Source: Pseudomonadota bacterium
GTDB taxonomy: Bacteria > Pseudomonadota > Gammaproteobacteria > Steroidobacterales > Steroidobacteraceae
Reading direction: 5' to 3'
Assembly (NCBI GenBank): GCA_021838635.1
Contig: JAKCDC010000022.1
Span: forward strand, 1 to 42,252
Length of the DNA: 42,252 nucleotides
Shown here: positions 18,054-26,095 of the stretch, piece by piece
Position numbering within the stretch: the first letter of the stretch is position 1
How the letters are laid out: each line of letters starts with the position of its first letter
The notes under the pieces: generated by a model
What the model saw: only the letters and a program-made list of their open reading frames with translations
What the model was told of the DNA's origin: nothing
The model's database searches: none
Made by a program: the position numbers and the translations under genes

Positions 18054-18620
18054 ATGCGCGAGCACACGAGCGCTTCATTGAGACTTTGCCGTGGCCTGCG
18101 GCTGGTCGCGGCCGGCGCTGTATTGGCCGCACTCACGGCATGCGCCACGACGCAATACGACCAACCGGTGGCGTACAACGTGCCGCGGCCGAATACGACC
18201 GTGTACGCCTATCCCATGCACAATCAGTCGCGCGCCCGTCAAAGCCGCGACCGCTATGAATGCAGCGTCTGGGCGGTGCACCAGAGCGGCTTCGACCCCA
18301 GCGCGCCGAACGTGCCGGTCTATGATCGGGTGGTCGTGCAGGGGCCGCCCCCCGGCACTGATACGGCCCTTGGGGCCATCGCCGGTGCCGTTATCGGTGC
18401 AGCGCTGTCTAACCGCTGGGACCGCGGCTCGGGCGTGGTGTTCGGTGCACTCACCGGCGCCATGATCGGCAGTGCCGGCGATGCGGCCAATGCCCAGGCC
18501 AATGACCAGGCGATGAGCGCCGCGGCCCGGGGACAGGACCGTGCGATGGCGCGCAGGGCCATGGACTACCGGCGCGCATTGGGCGCCTGTCTGCAGGCAC
18601 GTGGCTATAGCGTGCGCTAG
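18054..18620 (+). CDS. Glycine-zipper lipoprotein
   Basis: The 188-residue protein has a lipoprotein signal with lipobox LTAC (Cys30), so it should be lipidated and sorted by the Lol system. Residues 105-145 are rich in Gly and Ala (GAIAGAVIGAALSNRWDRGSG, then GALTGAMIGSAG), the pattern of glycine-zipper or 17-kDa-antigen-like outer-membrane lipoproteins. The region before it carries the YECSVWAVHQSGFDPS segment, and the end has YRRALGACLQARGYSVR, both common in such proteins of this bacterial group. It has its own promoter and leader. Function is not known. A role in envelope stability is an inference from the family. Confidence 0.8.
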   Translation: MREHTSASLRLCRGLRLVAAGAVLAALTACATTQYDQPVAYNVPRPNTTVYAYPMHNQSRARQSRDRYECSVWAVHQSGFDPSAPNVPVYDRVVVQGPPPGTDTALGAIAGAVIGAALSNRWDRGSGVVFGALTGAMIGSAGDAANAQANDQAMSAAARGQDRAMARRAMDYRRALGACLQARGYSVR

Positions 18621-19221
18621 AGGCGCTTTTTGGCCTGGGTGCCACGCTGCGCCATCCCGTCCTCTCCCACACCCCGCGACCCTGTTTCGAGTGAGTTCCG
18701 CCGGGACCGAGTGCGCCGCACCGGGTTCGCAGCCCCCGTCCCGCGGCCTGCGGAGCGCCCAGGAGTGGCGGGTCGGAATGCGCCTCCACGCATGATTCCC
18801 CCTGCGTTGCCGTGATCCGGTCGTGTGCGGCTGGTACGCGGCCGGCGGGGAACATAACATCGATGGTCACCTCGAGCCTCAGCCGCGGAGTACGCTTGGC
18901 GAGGCGTGTTGTCCCCGTGGCCGCTTGTGCCACGGTCGCGCGAGGGTCCCCCATCCATACGAGAAATGCTGGCGCAAACACGGTTCGCGTGCCGTAATCG
19001 CCACCTGGGCGGGCGGCGAACAGACCCCGGGGCCTGCGGATGCGACGCATACGCTGAGTCCAATGTCGTGCGCACAGGATGGCCCCTGCGTGATGCCAGG
19101 AGGGGGGGCAGTGCGGTGACGCCACATGCGGTACGGCAGCGCCGATCACTCCGAGGCGAGATGCCTTAGAGAGCGACAGACGCGTCGCACCAGCATGCAG
19201 GGAAGTGTTTTCGGGGAATGC
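18621..19221 (+). other. Long region without a recognisable gene
   Basis: About 600 bases between the lipoprotein and the receptor promoter hold only short open frames on both strands, none with family-like sequence, a good ribosome binding site or the strong third-position GC of real genes here. Base use looks less ordered than in the neighbours, as in a decayed gene or an insertion edge, but no terminal repeats or transposase fragments were seen. Confidence 0.5.
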
Positions 19222-19250
19222 TTGACAGCGTGCAACGCGGAACGTAATTT
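19222..19250 (+). promoter_or_regulatory. Promoter of the receptor-halogenase operon
   Basis: A perfect -35 box TTGACA (19222-19227) is followed after 17 bases by TAATTT (19245-19250) as -10. Transcription would start near 19257, inside the LacI-type operator, leaving a leader of about 90 bases to the receptor ATG. Confidence 0.65.
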
Positions 19251-19252
19251 AA

Positions 19253-19268
19253 GTGGAAGCGTTTCCAC
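19253..19268 (+). promoter_or_regulatory. LacI-family operator
   Basis: GTGGAAGCGTTTCCAC is a near-perfect palindrome (seven of eight pairs) with the central CG and flanking AAG/TTT typical of LacI/GalR-type operators. It covers the expected transcription start, so a bound repressor would block the promoter. A LacI-family gene lies at 24936-25964 at the far end of the same block and is the likely partner. Confidence 0.8.
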
Positions 19269-19345
19269 AGTTGCGTTCCATGGATGCGCGTTGCACGAAC
19301 GCAACATCTCGCCAGTCGTCACAGTGTCATGAGGGGGGTTTGTAC

Positions 19346-22300
19346 ATGAGTCGCAAGACGTCGCGTAACGGATCAAAGAACGCCATAAAAAAGGGTGCCC
19401 GACTCGCCGGCCTGGGCCGTGCGGCGTATGGGAACCTAGGTCTATCCGGGCTGGCACTCGGCTCGCTCTCGTTGGGCATCGGCGGCGTCGCTCATGCCCA
19501 GAACGTCCCGGCCCGCAAGCGCCCGGAGCAGCCCGCGGTGCCCGCGCAGGCGGCGAGGAGCCGGCGGCGAGGCTTCAAGGCGACGCCGCTCGCCTCCACA
19601 GGGTCGTTTGCACCGAACGGTGCGGGCTTGTACGCGCTGAATACCGCAACGGGCTCGAGCACCGCGGCGGCCGCGAGCACCGCAACGAGCGCGAGCACCG
19701 CGGCGGCGGACACCGGCGTGATGATGGGGCAGTCCTCGGCCACGACGCTTGCGCCGATCGTCGTTACGGGCATCCGCGGGTCCCTGATGCGCTCACTCGC
19801 AATCAAACGGGATTCGATTGGCGTGGTCGACGCGATTTCCGCCGAGAGCATCGGTCAGTTCCCGGACTCCTCCGTGGGCGGTGCACTCGCGCACCTGCCC
19901 GGCGTCACGATCAACCGCGGCTCGACGAGCTTCAGTTCAGTCGCTGGGACGGCGACCGGCCTGGCACAAGGCGTCAACGTCAATGGCTTCGGTGGATCAT
20001 TCAACACTGTGCTCGTGAACGGTCGGCAAATCGCCTCCGGTAACGGGCAGAACTTCGATTTCGCATCTCTGGGCGCGATGTACGTCGGACAGATCGACGT
20101 GTTGAAGACGCCGGACATGGCCCTTTCCTCGGGTAATATCGGTTCGGTCATCAACGTCAAGATGCTCACCCCGTTCGAGAATCCTGGCTTACATGCGGGG
20201 ATGAACGTCGGTGGTACCGACTACACGATGAACGGTGGTATCCGGCCCGTGGTCGGCGGTCTGTTCAGCGATACCTTCGATCACAATAAGTTCGGCATCC
20301 TGATCGATGGCGATTATTCCGACTACCGTACTACGACTCATCACACCGATGTCGCCGGTTGGGAGGGCGTCGCGGCCGGCGGCTTTGCCTGCTCGAATCT
20401 CAACGCCAATTCCACGACGGCCTTCGGCAGCACCGGTTGCGCCAGCGTTGGATCGGGTGCTACGGGCAATGTGCAGGTCCCGGTCTGGTATCCGCAGCAG
20501 CTGAGCATGTACCTCGAGCGCGTCGATACGCGAAGCAAGGATGGGCGCGTGGTGTTGCAGTGGCACCCGACGAACTCGGTACTTGTGACTCTCGATGACA
20601 ACTACTCCTCCTGGAACCAGCGTGATGAAAGTTGGGCACGTACGACGTGGTTCGGAGCGTTCCCAAACTCCACGATCGACAACAACGGCACGATCACAAA
20701 TTTCAATTACACCGGTCCGACCGACCTGCAAGCGATCCAGCAGACCGATTACATCGTCACGAACACTTACGGTGCGAACGTCTTGTGGAACGTGAACGAT
20801 AACTGGACGGTCGAGGTAGATGCCGACCAGTCCGTCTCCAGGTTCAATCCGAACGGCAACACCAGCAGCATACAAGGTGACGTGGGTTACGGAGACGCCG
20901 TTAACAACTACACCGGCGGCATGGTGGTCGGTGGAAGCAATGCGGTGCCGTACTGGAGCGCATACGGACCAAATGCGACTGCGGCAGGGTCCGGTGTGGT
21001 CGCCTCGCCGAACTATCTGGGTCTTAATCCATACATCATAGGCTCGCATATTCTGCCGCTGGCAACCTTGCAGAGCGGTGATCAGATCAATGAGGCTACC
21101 GTTCGGGCCACCTGGACCCCGGGGAACAGCACGAAGCTCACCTTCGGTGCCCAGTTCCTAGATGACGACTGGAACACCAAGGAGTACGACACTTTTGCGA
21201 ACAACTACTGGGAGCTGTGGTCTGGTTACGGGCCGGCTTCCGGGGATACACAGGGGTTGAGCCTGCCGTCTTCACTGGGGTTCGCTCCGATGAGCACGGG
21301 GACCTGGATGCCGGGCTACAGCGGCAACGGCAACCTTCCGCCGCAATTGCTCGGCTACAACCCATGGACGCTGCTGAGCTACCTGGAGACCCAGCCGATC
21401 GATTCGCAGTGGAATCCGACGGCAGGCTATCCGCGCTATACCGGTGGCGTGCCGACTCAGGCGCTGGTGACCGGTTCGGTGCAGCACGTTGCTCGTATGA
21501 ACTACTCGCCGTTCGTGCAAGTCAGTCACAACTTCAGGGTTCACGGGATGCGCCTGATGACCCGATTGGGGCTGCGCTACCAACGTACCGACGAGCTGAT
21601 CGCCGGGCTGTCTGCACCGCTGCAATCGGTCACCTGGCAGGGCGCAGCGGATCCGACGCAGTATGTCTTTGCCTACGGTTCACCGACGTGGACGCAGACC
21701 TCGCTTTCCTATGGCTACTTCCTGCCATCGCTCGACCTGGCGTTGTGGCCGGCGCATGATCTGGAGGCAGCTGTCGATTTTTCGCGCACCGAATCTGCGC
21801 CGCCGAATGGGCAGATCATTCCAAACACAAACTACGGTGGCCTGGTTAATGCGCTGACAGCAACCGGAAATAACCCGGCACTAAAGCCGTATTTGTCAAA
21901 CAACTTCGATTTCCGTCTCACCTGGTACTACGCGCACGGGGATTACGCCGAGCTGCATCCGTTCTACAAGCAGGTGTCGAATTTCCCGACCTCGAGCGTG
22001 CAGAACGTGACGGTTCCTATCAATGACCCGGCGCCGTGCTCGTACAACCAGAACGGCCACATTCTGTTCACCGACGCCAATTGCGGCAAGCCGATGGTGT
22101 TTGCGGAGACCACCTTCACAAACAAGCTGTCGGCTGACGTGACGGGCGTATCGGCGACCTGGCAGCAGCTGCTCCCGTATGGATTCGGGGTTCTGATCAA
22201 CGGAACGTGGATGCACAGCAATGCGAACTTCAACAACTACAACCTGACGTCGAATCAGTTCGCGTTGACCGGCGTCGGCGACTCCGCCAACGGAACGCTC

Positions 22301-22600
22301 TTCTATCAGAGGGGCAAGTGGCAGGCGCGCATGACGGTGAACTGGCAAGGCAAGCTGCTGCTGGGACTCGGTCAGCAGAATGACAGCAGCGCATTCGGTG
22401 CCGAGCCGGTGTACGAGGCGCCGTTCACGCAGCTGGACTTGTCTACCAACTACAAGATCGACAAGCACCTGAACGTGTACTTCACCGCGAGCAACCTGCT
22501 GAACTCGATCTATCATACGTATGGGCGGTTCTCGAACCAGACGTTGAACCTGATCGATTACGGGACTTCGCTGTCGTTTGGAGTCCGCGCCCAGTTCTGA
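19346..22600 (+). CDS. Large TonB-dependent receptor (Xanthomonas/Caulobacter type)
   Basis: This 1084-residue receptor is of the large type found in Xanthomonas and Caulobacter, often tied to carbohydrate uptake. A long basic signal peptide ends at AHA|QN (residue 51). A 90-residue low-complexity linker with Ser/Thr/Ala repeats follows, then a TonB-box-like PIVVTG (137-142) and the plug with RDSIGVVDAISAESIGQFPDSSVGGALAHLPG-like family sequence starting near 155. The barrel is rich in Asn, Tyr and Thr and ends VRAQF. The ATG at 19346 has GAGGGGGG just upstream; an in-frame upstream frame begins inside the operator and is rejected. It heads the operon with a halogenase four bases downstream. 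Base composition is visibly less GC-rich than the lipid A operon. The ligand is unknown and no glycoside hydrolase is adjacent. Confidence 0.92.
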   Translation: MSRKTSRNGSKNAIKKGARLAGLGRAAYGNLGLSGLALGSLSLGIGGVAHAQNVPARKRPEQPAVPAQAARSRRRGFKATPLASTGSFAPNGAGLYALNTATGSSTAAAASTATSASTAAADTGVMMGQSSATTLAPIVVTGIRGSLMRSLAIKRDSIGVVDAISAESIGQFPDSSVGGALAHLPGVTINRGSTSFSSVAGTATGLAQGVNVNGFGGSFNTVLVNGRQIASGNGQNFDFASLGAMYVGQIDVLKTPDMALSSGNIGSVINVKMLTPFENPGLHAGMNVGGTDYTMNGGIRPVVGGLFSDTFDHNKFGILIDGDYSDYRTTTHHTDVAGWEGVAAGGFACSNLNANSTTAFGSTGCASVGSGATGNVQVPVWYPQQLSMYLERVDTRSKDGRVVLQWHPTNSVLVTLDDNYSSWNQRDESWARTTWFGAFPNSTIDNNGTITNFNYTGPTDLQAIQQTDYIVTNTYGANVLWNVNDNWTVEVDADQSVSRFNPNGNTSSIQGDVGYGDAVNNYTGGMVVGGSNAVPYWSAYGPNATAAGSGVVASPNYLGLNPYIIGSHILPLATLQSGDQINEATVRATWTPGNSTKLTFGAQFLDDDWNTKEYDTFANNYWELWSGYGPASGDTQGLSLPSSLGFAPMSTGTWMPGYSGNGNLPPQLLGYNPWTLLSYLETQPIDSQWNPTAGYPRYTGGVPTQALVTGSVQHVARMNYSPFVQVSHNFRVHGMRLMTRLGLRYQRTDELIAGLSAPLQSVTWQGAADPTQYVFAYGSPTWTQTSLSYGYFLPSLDLALWPAHDLEAAVDFSRTESAPPNGQIIPNTNYGGLVNALTATGNNPALKPYLSNNFDFRLTWYYAHGDYAELHPFYKQVSNFPTSSVQNVTVPINDPAPCSYNQNGHILFTDANCGKPMVFAETTFTNKLSADVTGVSATWQQLLPYGFGVLINGTWMHSNANFNNYNLTSNQFALTGVGDSANGTLFYQRGKWQARMTVNWQGKLLLGLGQQNDSSAFGAEPVYEAPFTQLDLSTNYKIDKHLNVYFTASNLLNSIYHTYGRFSNQTLNLIDYGTSLSFGVRAQF
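19656..19709 (+). repeat. Three 18-bp tandem repeats in the receptor leader
   Basis: Units starting at 19656, 19674 and 19692 each open with CGAGCACCGC. They encode three six-residue units of the form STAAAA, STATSA and STAAAD in the linker between signal peptide and plug. Copy number changes by slippage would stay in frame. Confidence 0.75.
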
Positions 22601-22604
22601 GGTC

Positions 22605-24149
22605 ATGAAGCCGGTCAGGTCGGTCGTCATTGTCGGCGGAGGAACCGCCGGATGGCTCACCGCAGGCATCATCGCCGCCCGCCATCAAGCTCGGATGAAG
22701 GCGGGCGGCTTCTCGGTGACGCTGGTTGAGTCGCCCGATGTCCGCGCCATTGGCGTGGGCGAGGGGACGTGGCCGACGATACGCTCGAGCTTGGAGCGCA
22801 TCGGGGTGTCTGAGACTGCGCTGTTTCGTGAGTGCGATGCGGCCTTCAAACAGGGCGGGAAGTTCGTCGGCTGGACGAGCGGAGCGCCGGGGGATGCCTA
22901 CTATCACCCGCTCATGATCCCGCACGGCTTCTCGCGCGTGAACCTCGTGCCGCACTGGCTGAGCGATGCGCGGGGGGAGAGCTTCTGCGATTTCGTGACG
23001 CCGCAGGGACGGTTGTGCGATCAGGGTCTGGCGCCAAAGACGATCGCGCAGGGCGAGTATCGCTCGGCGGCGAACTATTCATATCATCTGGATGCCGGCA
23101 AGTTTGGGCCGTTTCTGGCCAGACACTGCACCGAGAAGCTGCGGGTCCGACACGTTCTGGCCGATGTCACTTCCGTCGGACAGAGCGAATCGGGCGACAT
23201 CACCGGTTTACAGACGGCGCAGGCAGGGCGCATTGAAGGCGATCTGTTCGTGGACTGCAGCGGCTTTCACGCGCTGTTGATCGGCCAGACGCTCAAGGTC
23301 GATTTCAAGCCGTGCACGGACGTGTTGTTCTGCGATACCGCTCTGGCGGTTCAGGTGCCCTACGACACGCCCGATCAGCCGATGGCATCGGAGACGATAG
23401 CGACGGCGCAGGCGGCCGGATGGATCTGGGACATCGGCTTACCGACGCGGCGCGGGATCGGCCACGTGTATTCGAGCCGGCACATGAGCGAGGAGGCGGC
23501 GCAGGAGGCGCTGCTCGGCTACCTGGGAGCGCGGCATCGGAATTTGCCAGTGCGCAAAATCCCAATCCGTGCCGGTCATCGGCAGATCTTTTGGAAAAAT
23601 AATTGTCTGGCGGTCGGACTGGCGCAGGGATTCCTGGAGCCGCTCGAGGCCTCGGCGATCGTTCTGGTTGAGCTTTCGGCGAAGCTCCTCGCTGAGCAGA
23701 TGCCGGCCAGCCGGGAAGTGATGGATATCGTCGCGCGGCGCTTCAACGAGGTCACGCTGTACCGCTGGGGTCGGATCATCGACTTTCTGAAGCTGCATTA
23801 CGTGCTGACGCAGCGTACCGATAGCGCCTTTTGGCGCGATAATGCCGATCCTGCGACCGTGCCGCAGCGGCTTCAGGATATGCTGACGTTGTGGAAGTTT
23901 CAGTCCCCGTGGTTCTTCGATGAGCTTGATAGACTGGAGGAGGTCTTTCCGGCCGCGAGCTATCAGTACGTGCTCTACGGCATGGGCTTTCGCACCGAGG
24001 TGGTACCGGAGGAACGGGCCGAATCCTCCGCGGACGCCGCGAAGCTGGTCGCGGAGAATGCCCGGGTGACCGCGGAGCTGTGTGCGCGACTGCCGACGAA
24101 CCGCGAGCTGTTGAACAGAATTCACCAATACGGGCTGCAGCCCGTTTGA
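22605..24149 (+). CDS. Flavin-dependent (tryptophan-type) halogenase
   Basis: This 514-residue protein is of the tryptophan halogenase family, which uses FADH2, oxygen and halide to make hypohalous acid and halogenate an aromatic substrate. The FAD-binding G11-G-G13-TA-G16 is at the start. The lysine that carries the halogenating species aligns with K82 (AAFKQGGKF), and the glutamate of the active site with E348 (LEPLEAS). The diagnostic WxWxIP motif reads W273-I-W275-D-I-G278, with Gly in place of Pro. ATG 22605 is chosen over a TTG at 22578 inside the receptor gene, though the upstream GAGG is very close. It is co-transcribed with the receptor and with the SapC gene 18 bases on. No flavin reductase or biosynthetic cluster is near, so a free indole-like substrate is only a guess. 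Confidence 0.88.
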   Translation: MKPVRSVVIVGGGTAGWLTAGIIAARHQARMKAGGFSVTLVESPDVRAIGVGEGTWPTIRSSLERIGVSETALFRECDAAFKQGGKFVGWTSGAPGDAYYHPLMIPHGFSRVNLVPHWLSDARGESFCDFVTPQGRLCDQGLAPKTIAQGEYRSAANYSYHLDAGKFGPFLARHCTEKLRVRHVLADVTSVGQSESGDITGLQTAQAGRIEGDLFVDCSGFHALLIGQTLKVDFKPCTDVLFCDTALAVQVPYDTPDQPMASETIATAQAAGWIWDIGLPTRRGIGHVYSSRHMSEEAAQEALLGYLGARHRNLPVRKIPIRAGHRQIFWKNNCLAVGLAQGFLEPLEASAIVLVELSAKLLAEQMPASREVMDIVARRFNEVTLYRWGRIIDFLKLHYVLTQRTDSAFWRDNADPATVPQRLQDMLTLWKFQSPWFFDELDRLEEVFPAASYQYVLYGMGFRTEVVPEERAESSADAAKLVAENARVTAELCARLPTNRELLNRIHQYGLQPV

Positions 24150-24167
24150 GCGAGCCGGAATCCGCCC

Positions 24168-24905
24168 ATGACCCACATCGTACCGCTGAACAAAGAGAAG
24201 TACCGCGACCTGAAAGTCGATGGACGACCCGCAGCCGCGCATGGCGACAACCAGCACTTCGTGCAGGTGATTGTCGGGGAGTTCTCGCACCTGCTGGTGC
24301 ATTATCCGATCCTCTTCGGCAAACATCGGGAGACCGGGCGGTTCTTCTGTGGGGCGATGCTCGGGTTCATCGAGGGCGAGAACCAGTTTCTTCAGGACTG
24401 GCGGCAGGACCCGGAGTTCTACCGGCCGCTCAGCCTGCAGCGTGGGCCGTTCTACGTGCACGGCCCGGAGCTGGCGATTGATCTGGACGATCCACGGGTC
24501 GGTGCCGAGAGCGGCCAGCCGTTGTTCACCGAGCAGGGCCAGCCGAGCCGGTATCTGCAGCGGATCATCTGGGCCTTTCAGGACCTGCAGCCGGGTATCG
24601 AGCAGACCCAGATCTTCATTGCCCGGCTGCTCGAGCTGAATCTCATCGAGCCGATTGATATCGAGGTGGAGTTCGAGGACGGCACGCTGCGCCACTGCGA
24701 CGGTCTGTACACCATCAATCAGGAATCGCTATCGCGACTCGGCGATGCCGTGGTGGTCGAGCTGTTCCGGCGCGGCTACCTGGCGCTGATCTACATGATG
24801 ATTGACTCGCTGAAGCAGGTGCGGGTGATGGCGCGGACGAAAAATGCCCACCTGCTGAAGAAGACCGAGGGGCTTGTTCCGACCCAGAGCGCGATGGGCG
24901 GATGA
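24168..24905 (+). CDS. SapC-family protein
   Basis: The 245-residue protein resembles the SapC family, named after an S-layer-associated locus of Campylobacter. Visible family-like stretches are HFVQVIVGEFSHLLVHYPILF, GFIEGENQFL and a C-terminal 'CDGLYTINQESLSRLGD' segment. It has no signal peptide or membrane span, so it is probably cytoplasmic. In Xanthomonas, Caulobacter and sphingomonads such genes recur next to large TonB receptors and tryptophan halogenases, as here, but their biochemical role has not been settled to my knowledge. It is the last gene of the operon and converges on lacI with a 30-base gap. Confidence 0.85.
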   Translation: MTHIVPLNKEKYRDLKVDGRPAAAHGDNQHFVQVIVGEFSHLLVHYPILFGKHRETGRFFCGAMLGFIEGENQFLQDWRQDPEFYRPLSLQRGPFYVHGPELAIDLDDPRVGAESGQPLFTEQGQPSRYLQRIIWAFQDLQPGIEQTQIFIARLLELNLIEPIDIEVEFEDGTLRHCDGLYTINQESLSRLGDAVVVELFRRGYLALIYMMIDSLKQVRVMARTKNAHLLKKTEGLVPTQSAMGG

Positions 24906-24935
24906 TCGCTGCGCGCCCTCGGGCGGCGCGGCGAG

Positions 24936-25964
24936 TCAGCCTGCGCGCGGGTGCGTCGTGGCGATTCGCCTGACCGAGTCGCGCCAGAGGATCTTCGTGG
25001 CAATCTCCCGCGCGACGGGCAATGTTGACCCGTAGCACAGGTTCAGCAGTCGGTGCACGGCGTTGGTCGCGATCTCGACCCATGGAATGAGCACCGTGGT
25101 GAGCGGAGGGGCGGCGACGGCCGAGAGGTCGATGTTGTCGTAGCCCATCACCGAGATGTCCGTCGGCACCGATATCCCGCGCTGGCTCAGGTACGAGAGC
25201 GCGCCGATCGCCATTTCGTCATTGGCGCAGAACAGCGCCGTGAACGGTACTTTTGTCTCAAGCAGCGTGTGCGTGCCGGAGCGGCCGCTCTCAGGCGTGA
25301 AATTTCCGTGTACACGCGCCAGCGCCTCGACGTCGACACCGTACTCGGTGAGCGTCTCGTAGAACCCGCGCATGCGCAGCGCATTGTCGCGGGATTCCTT
25401 CGGTCCTTCGATGACCGCGAGGCGCCGGTGACCGGCTTCGCACAGTGTGCGCGCGGCGAGCGCACCGGCGGCACGGTGATCGGGGTTGAAGCACTGTTCC
25501 TGCAGGTGCGGCAGGCTGCGGTTCAGCAGCACGAAATTGCGCTGTAACCGGGTGATGTGTTCAGCGTCGGACGGGACGAGTGCCGTGCCCATCAGCAGCA
25601 GCCCGTCGCAGCCGCGATCGGTGAGGAATTCCGCGCCGGCAAGGGCTTCTTTGCGCTCATCGTGCGGCTCGAGGCCGAAGTTCACCACCATGTGGCATTG
25701 CTGGGCGTGCAGCGCGAGGAAGATCGCATGCAGGATCGGGGTGTAGAACGATCCGGAGACCACCGGGATGAATACGCCAATCATCCGTGAGTGACCCTTC
25801 TGCAGGACACGGGCGGCGTGCGAGGGCCGGTACTGCAGCGCCTCGATCGCCTGGGTGACCCGCTTGATGGCATCCTGGGAGACGGGACCCTTGCCGGCGA
25901 TGACGCGCGATGCTGTACCAACACCGACTCCGGCGAGCTTGGCCACGTCTTTGATGGTTGCCAT
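24936..25964 (-). CDS. LacI-family transcriptional regulator
   Basis: This 342-residue regulator has the LacI helix-turn-helix at the N-terminus (TIKDVAKLAGVGVGTASRVI, about 3-22), the hinge helix YRPSHAARVL (45-54), and a periplasmic-binding-protein-like ligand domain with IGVFIPVVSGSFYTPIL and FTALFCANDEMAIGAL. Such proteins usually repress sugar-uptake genes until a sugar or its product binds. A LacI-type operator overlies the promoter of the facing receptor operon at 19253, so that operon is its likely target. No Shine-Dalgarno precedes ATG; a GATAAT box ends nine bases upstream, so its message may be leaderless. The inducer is unknown. Confidence 0.92.
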   Translation of the reverse strand: MATIKDVAKLAGVGVGTASRVIAGKGPVSQDAIKRVTQAIEALQYRPSHAARVLQKGHSRMIGVFIPVVSGSFYTPILHAIFLALHAQQCHMVVNFGLEPHDERKEALAGAEFLTDRGCDGLLLMGTALVPSDAEHITRLQRNFVLLNRSLPHLQEQCFNPDHRAAGALAARTLCEAGHRRLAVIEGPKESRDNALRMRGFYETLTEYGVDVEALARVHGNFTPESGRSGTHTLLETKVPFTALFCANDEMAIGALSYLSQRGISVPTDISVMGYDNIDLSAVAAPPLTTVLIPWVEIATNAVHRLLNLCYGSTLPVAREIATKILWRDSVRRIATTHPRAG

Positions 25965-25972
25965 CTGTATAT

Positions 25973-26011
25973 ATTATCAGAAGAACTCGCATGCAGTCGG
26001 TTGCGACCGAC
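25973..26011 (-). promoter_or_regulatory. Candidate lacI promoter with overlapping palindrome
   Basis: On the minus strand GATAAT (25973-25978) would be the -10 of lacI, with transcription starting at or next to the ATG. The 16-base near-palindrome GTCGGTTGCGACCGAC (25996-26011, seven of eight pairs) covers the -35 position. It does not look like the operator at 19253, so another regulator or chance is possible. Confidence 0.35.
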
Positions 26012-26095
26012 CTGACACGTGCGTCAACGGACCGGTGGGGGCAGTGCAGACACTCGCGAGGAATGCTCCTAGAATTTGCCGGGTTCAAGGGTTGA

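Noticed and set aside
18001-18081. A 26-codon frame overlapping the lipoprotein start as an upstream regulatory peptide
   Set aside because: It has no ribosome binding site and no notable codon pattern; it arises easily by chance.
18451-19149. A 232-codon minus-strand frame
   Set aside because: It covers part of the lipoprotein gene and a gene-poor region; no ribosome binding site, codon bias or recognisable sequence supports it.
24912-24930. A GC-rich hairpin between the SapC and lacI genes as terminator
   Set aside because: The stem is only about six pairs with no T-tract on either strand; too weak to call in a genome this GC-rich.
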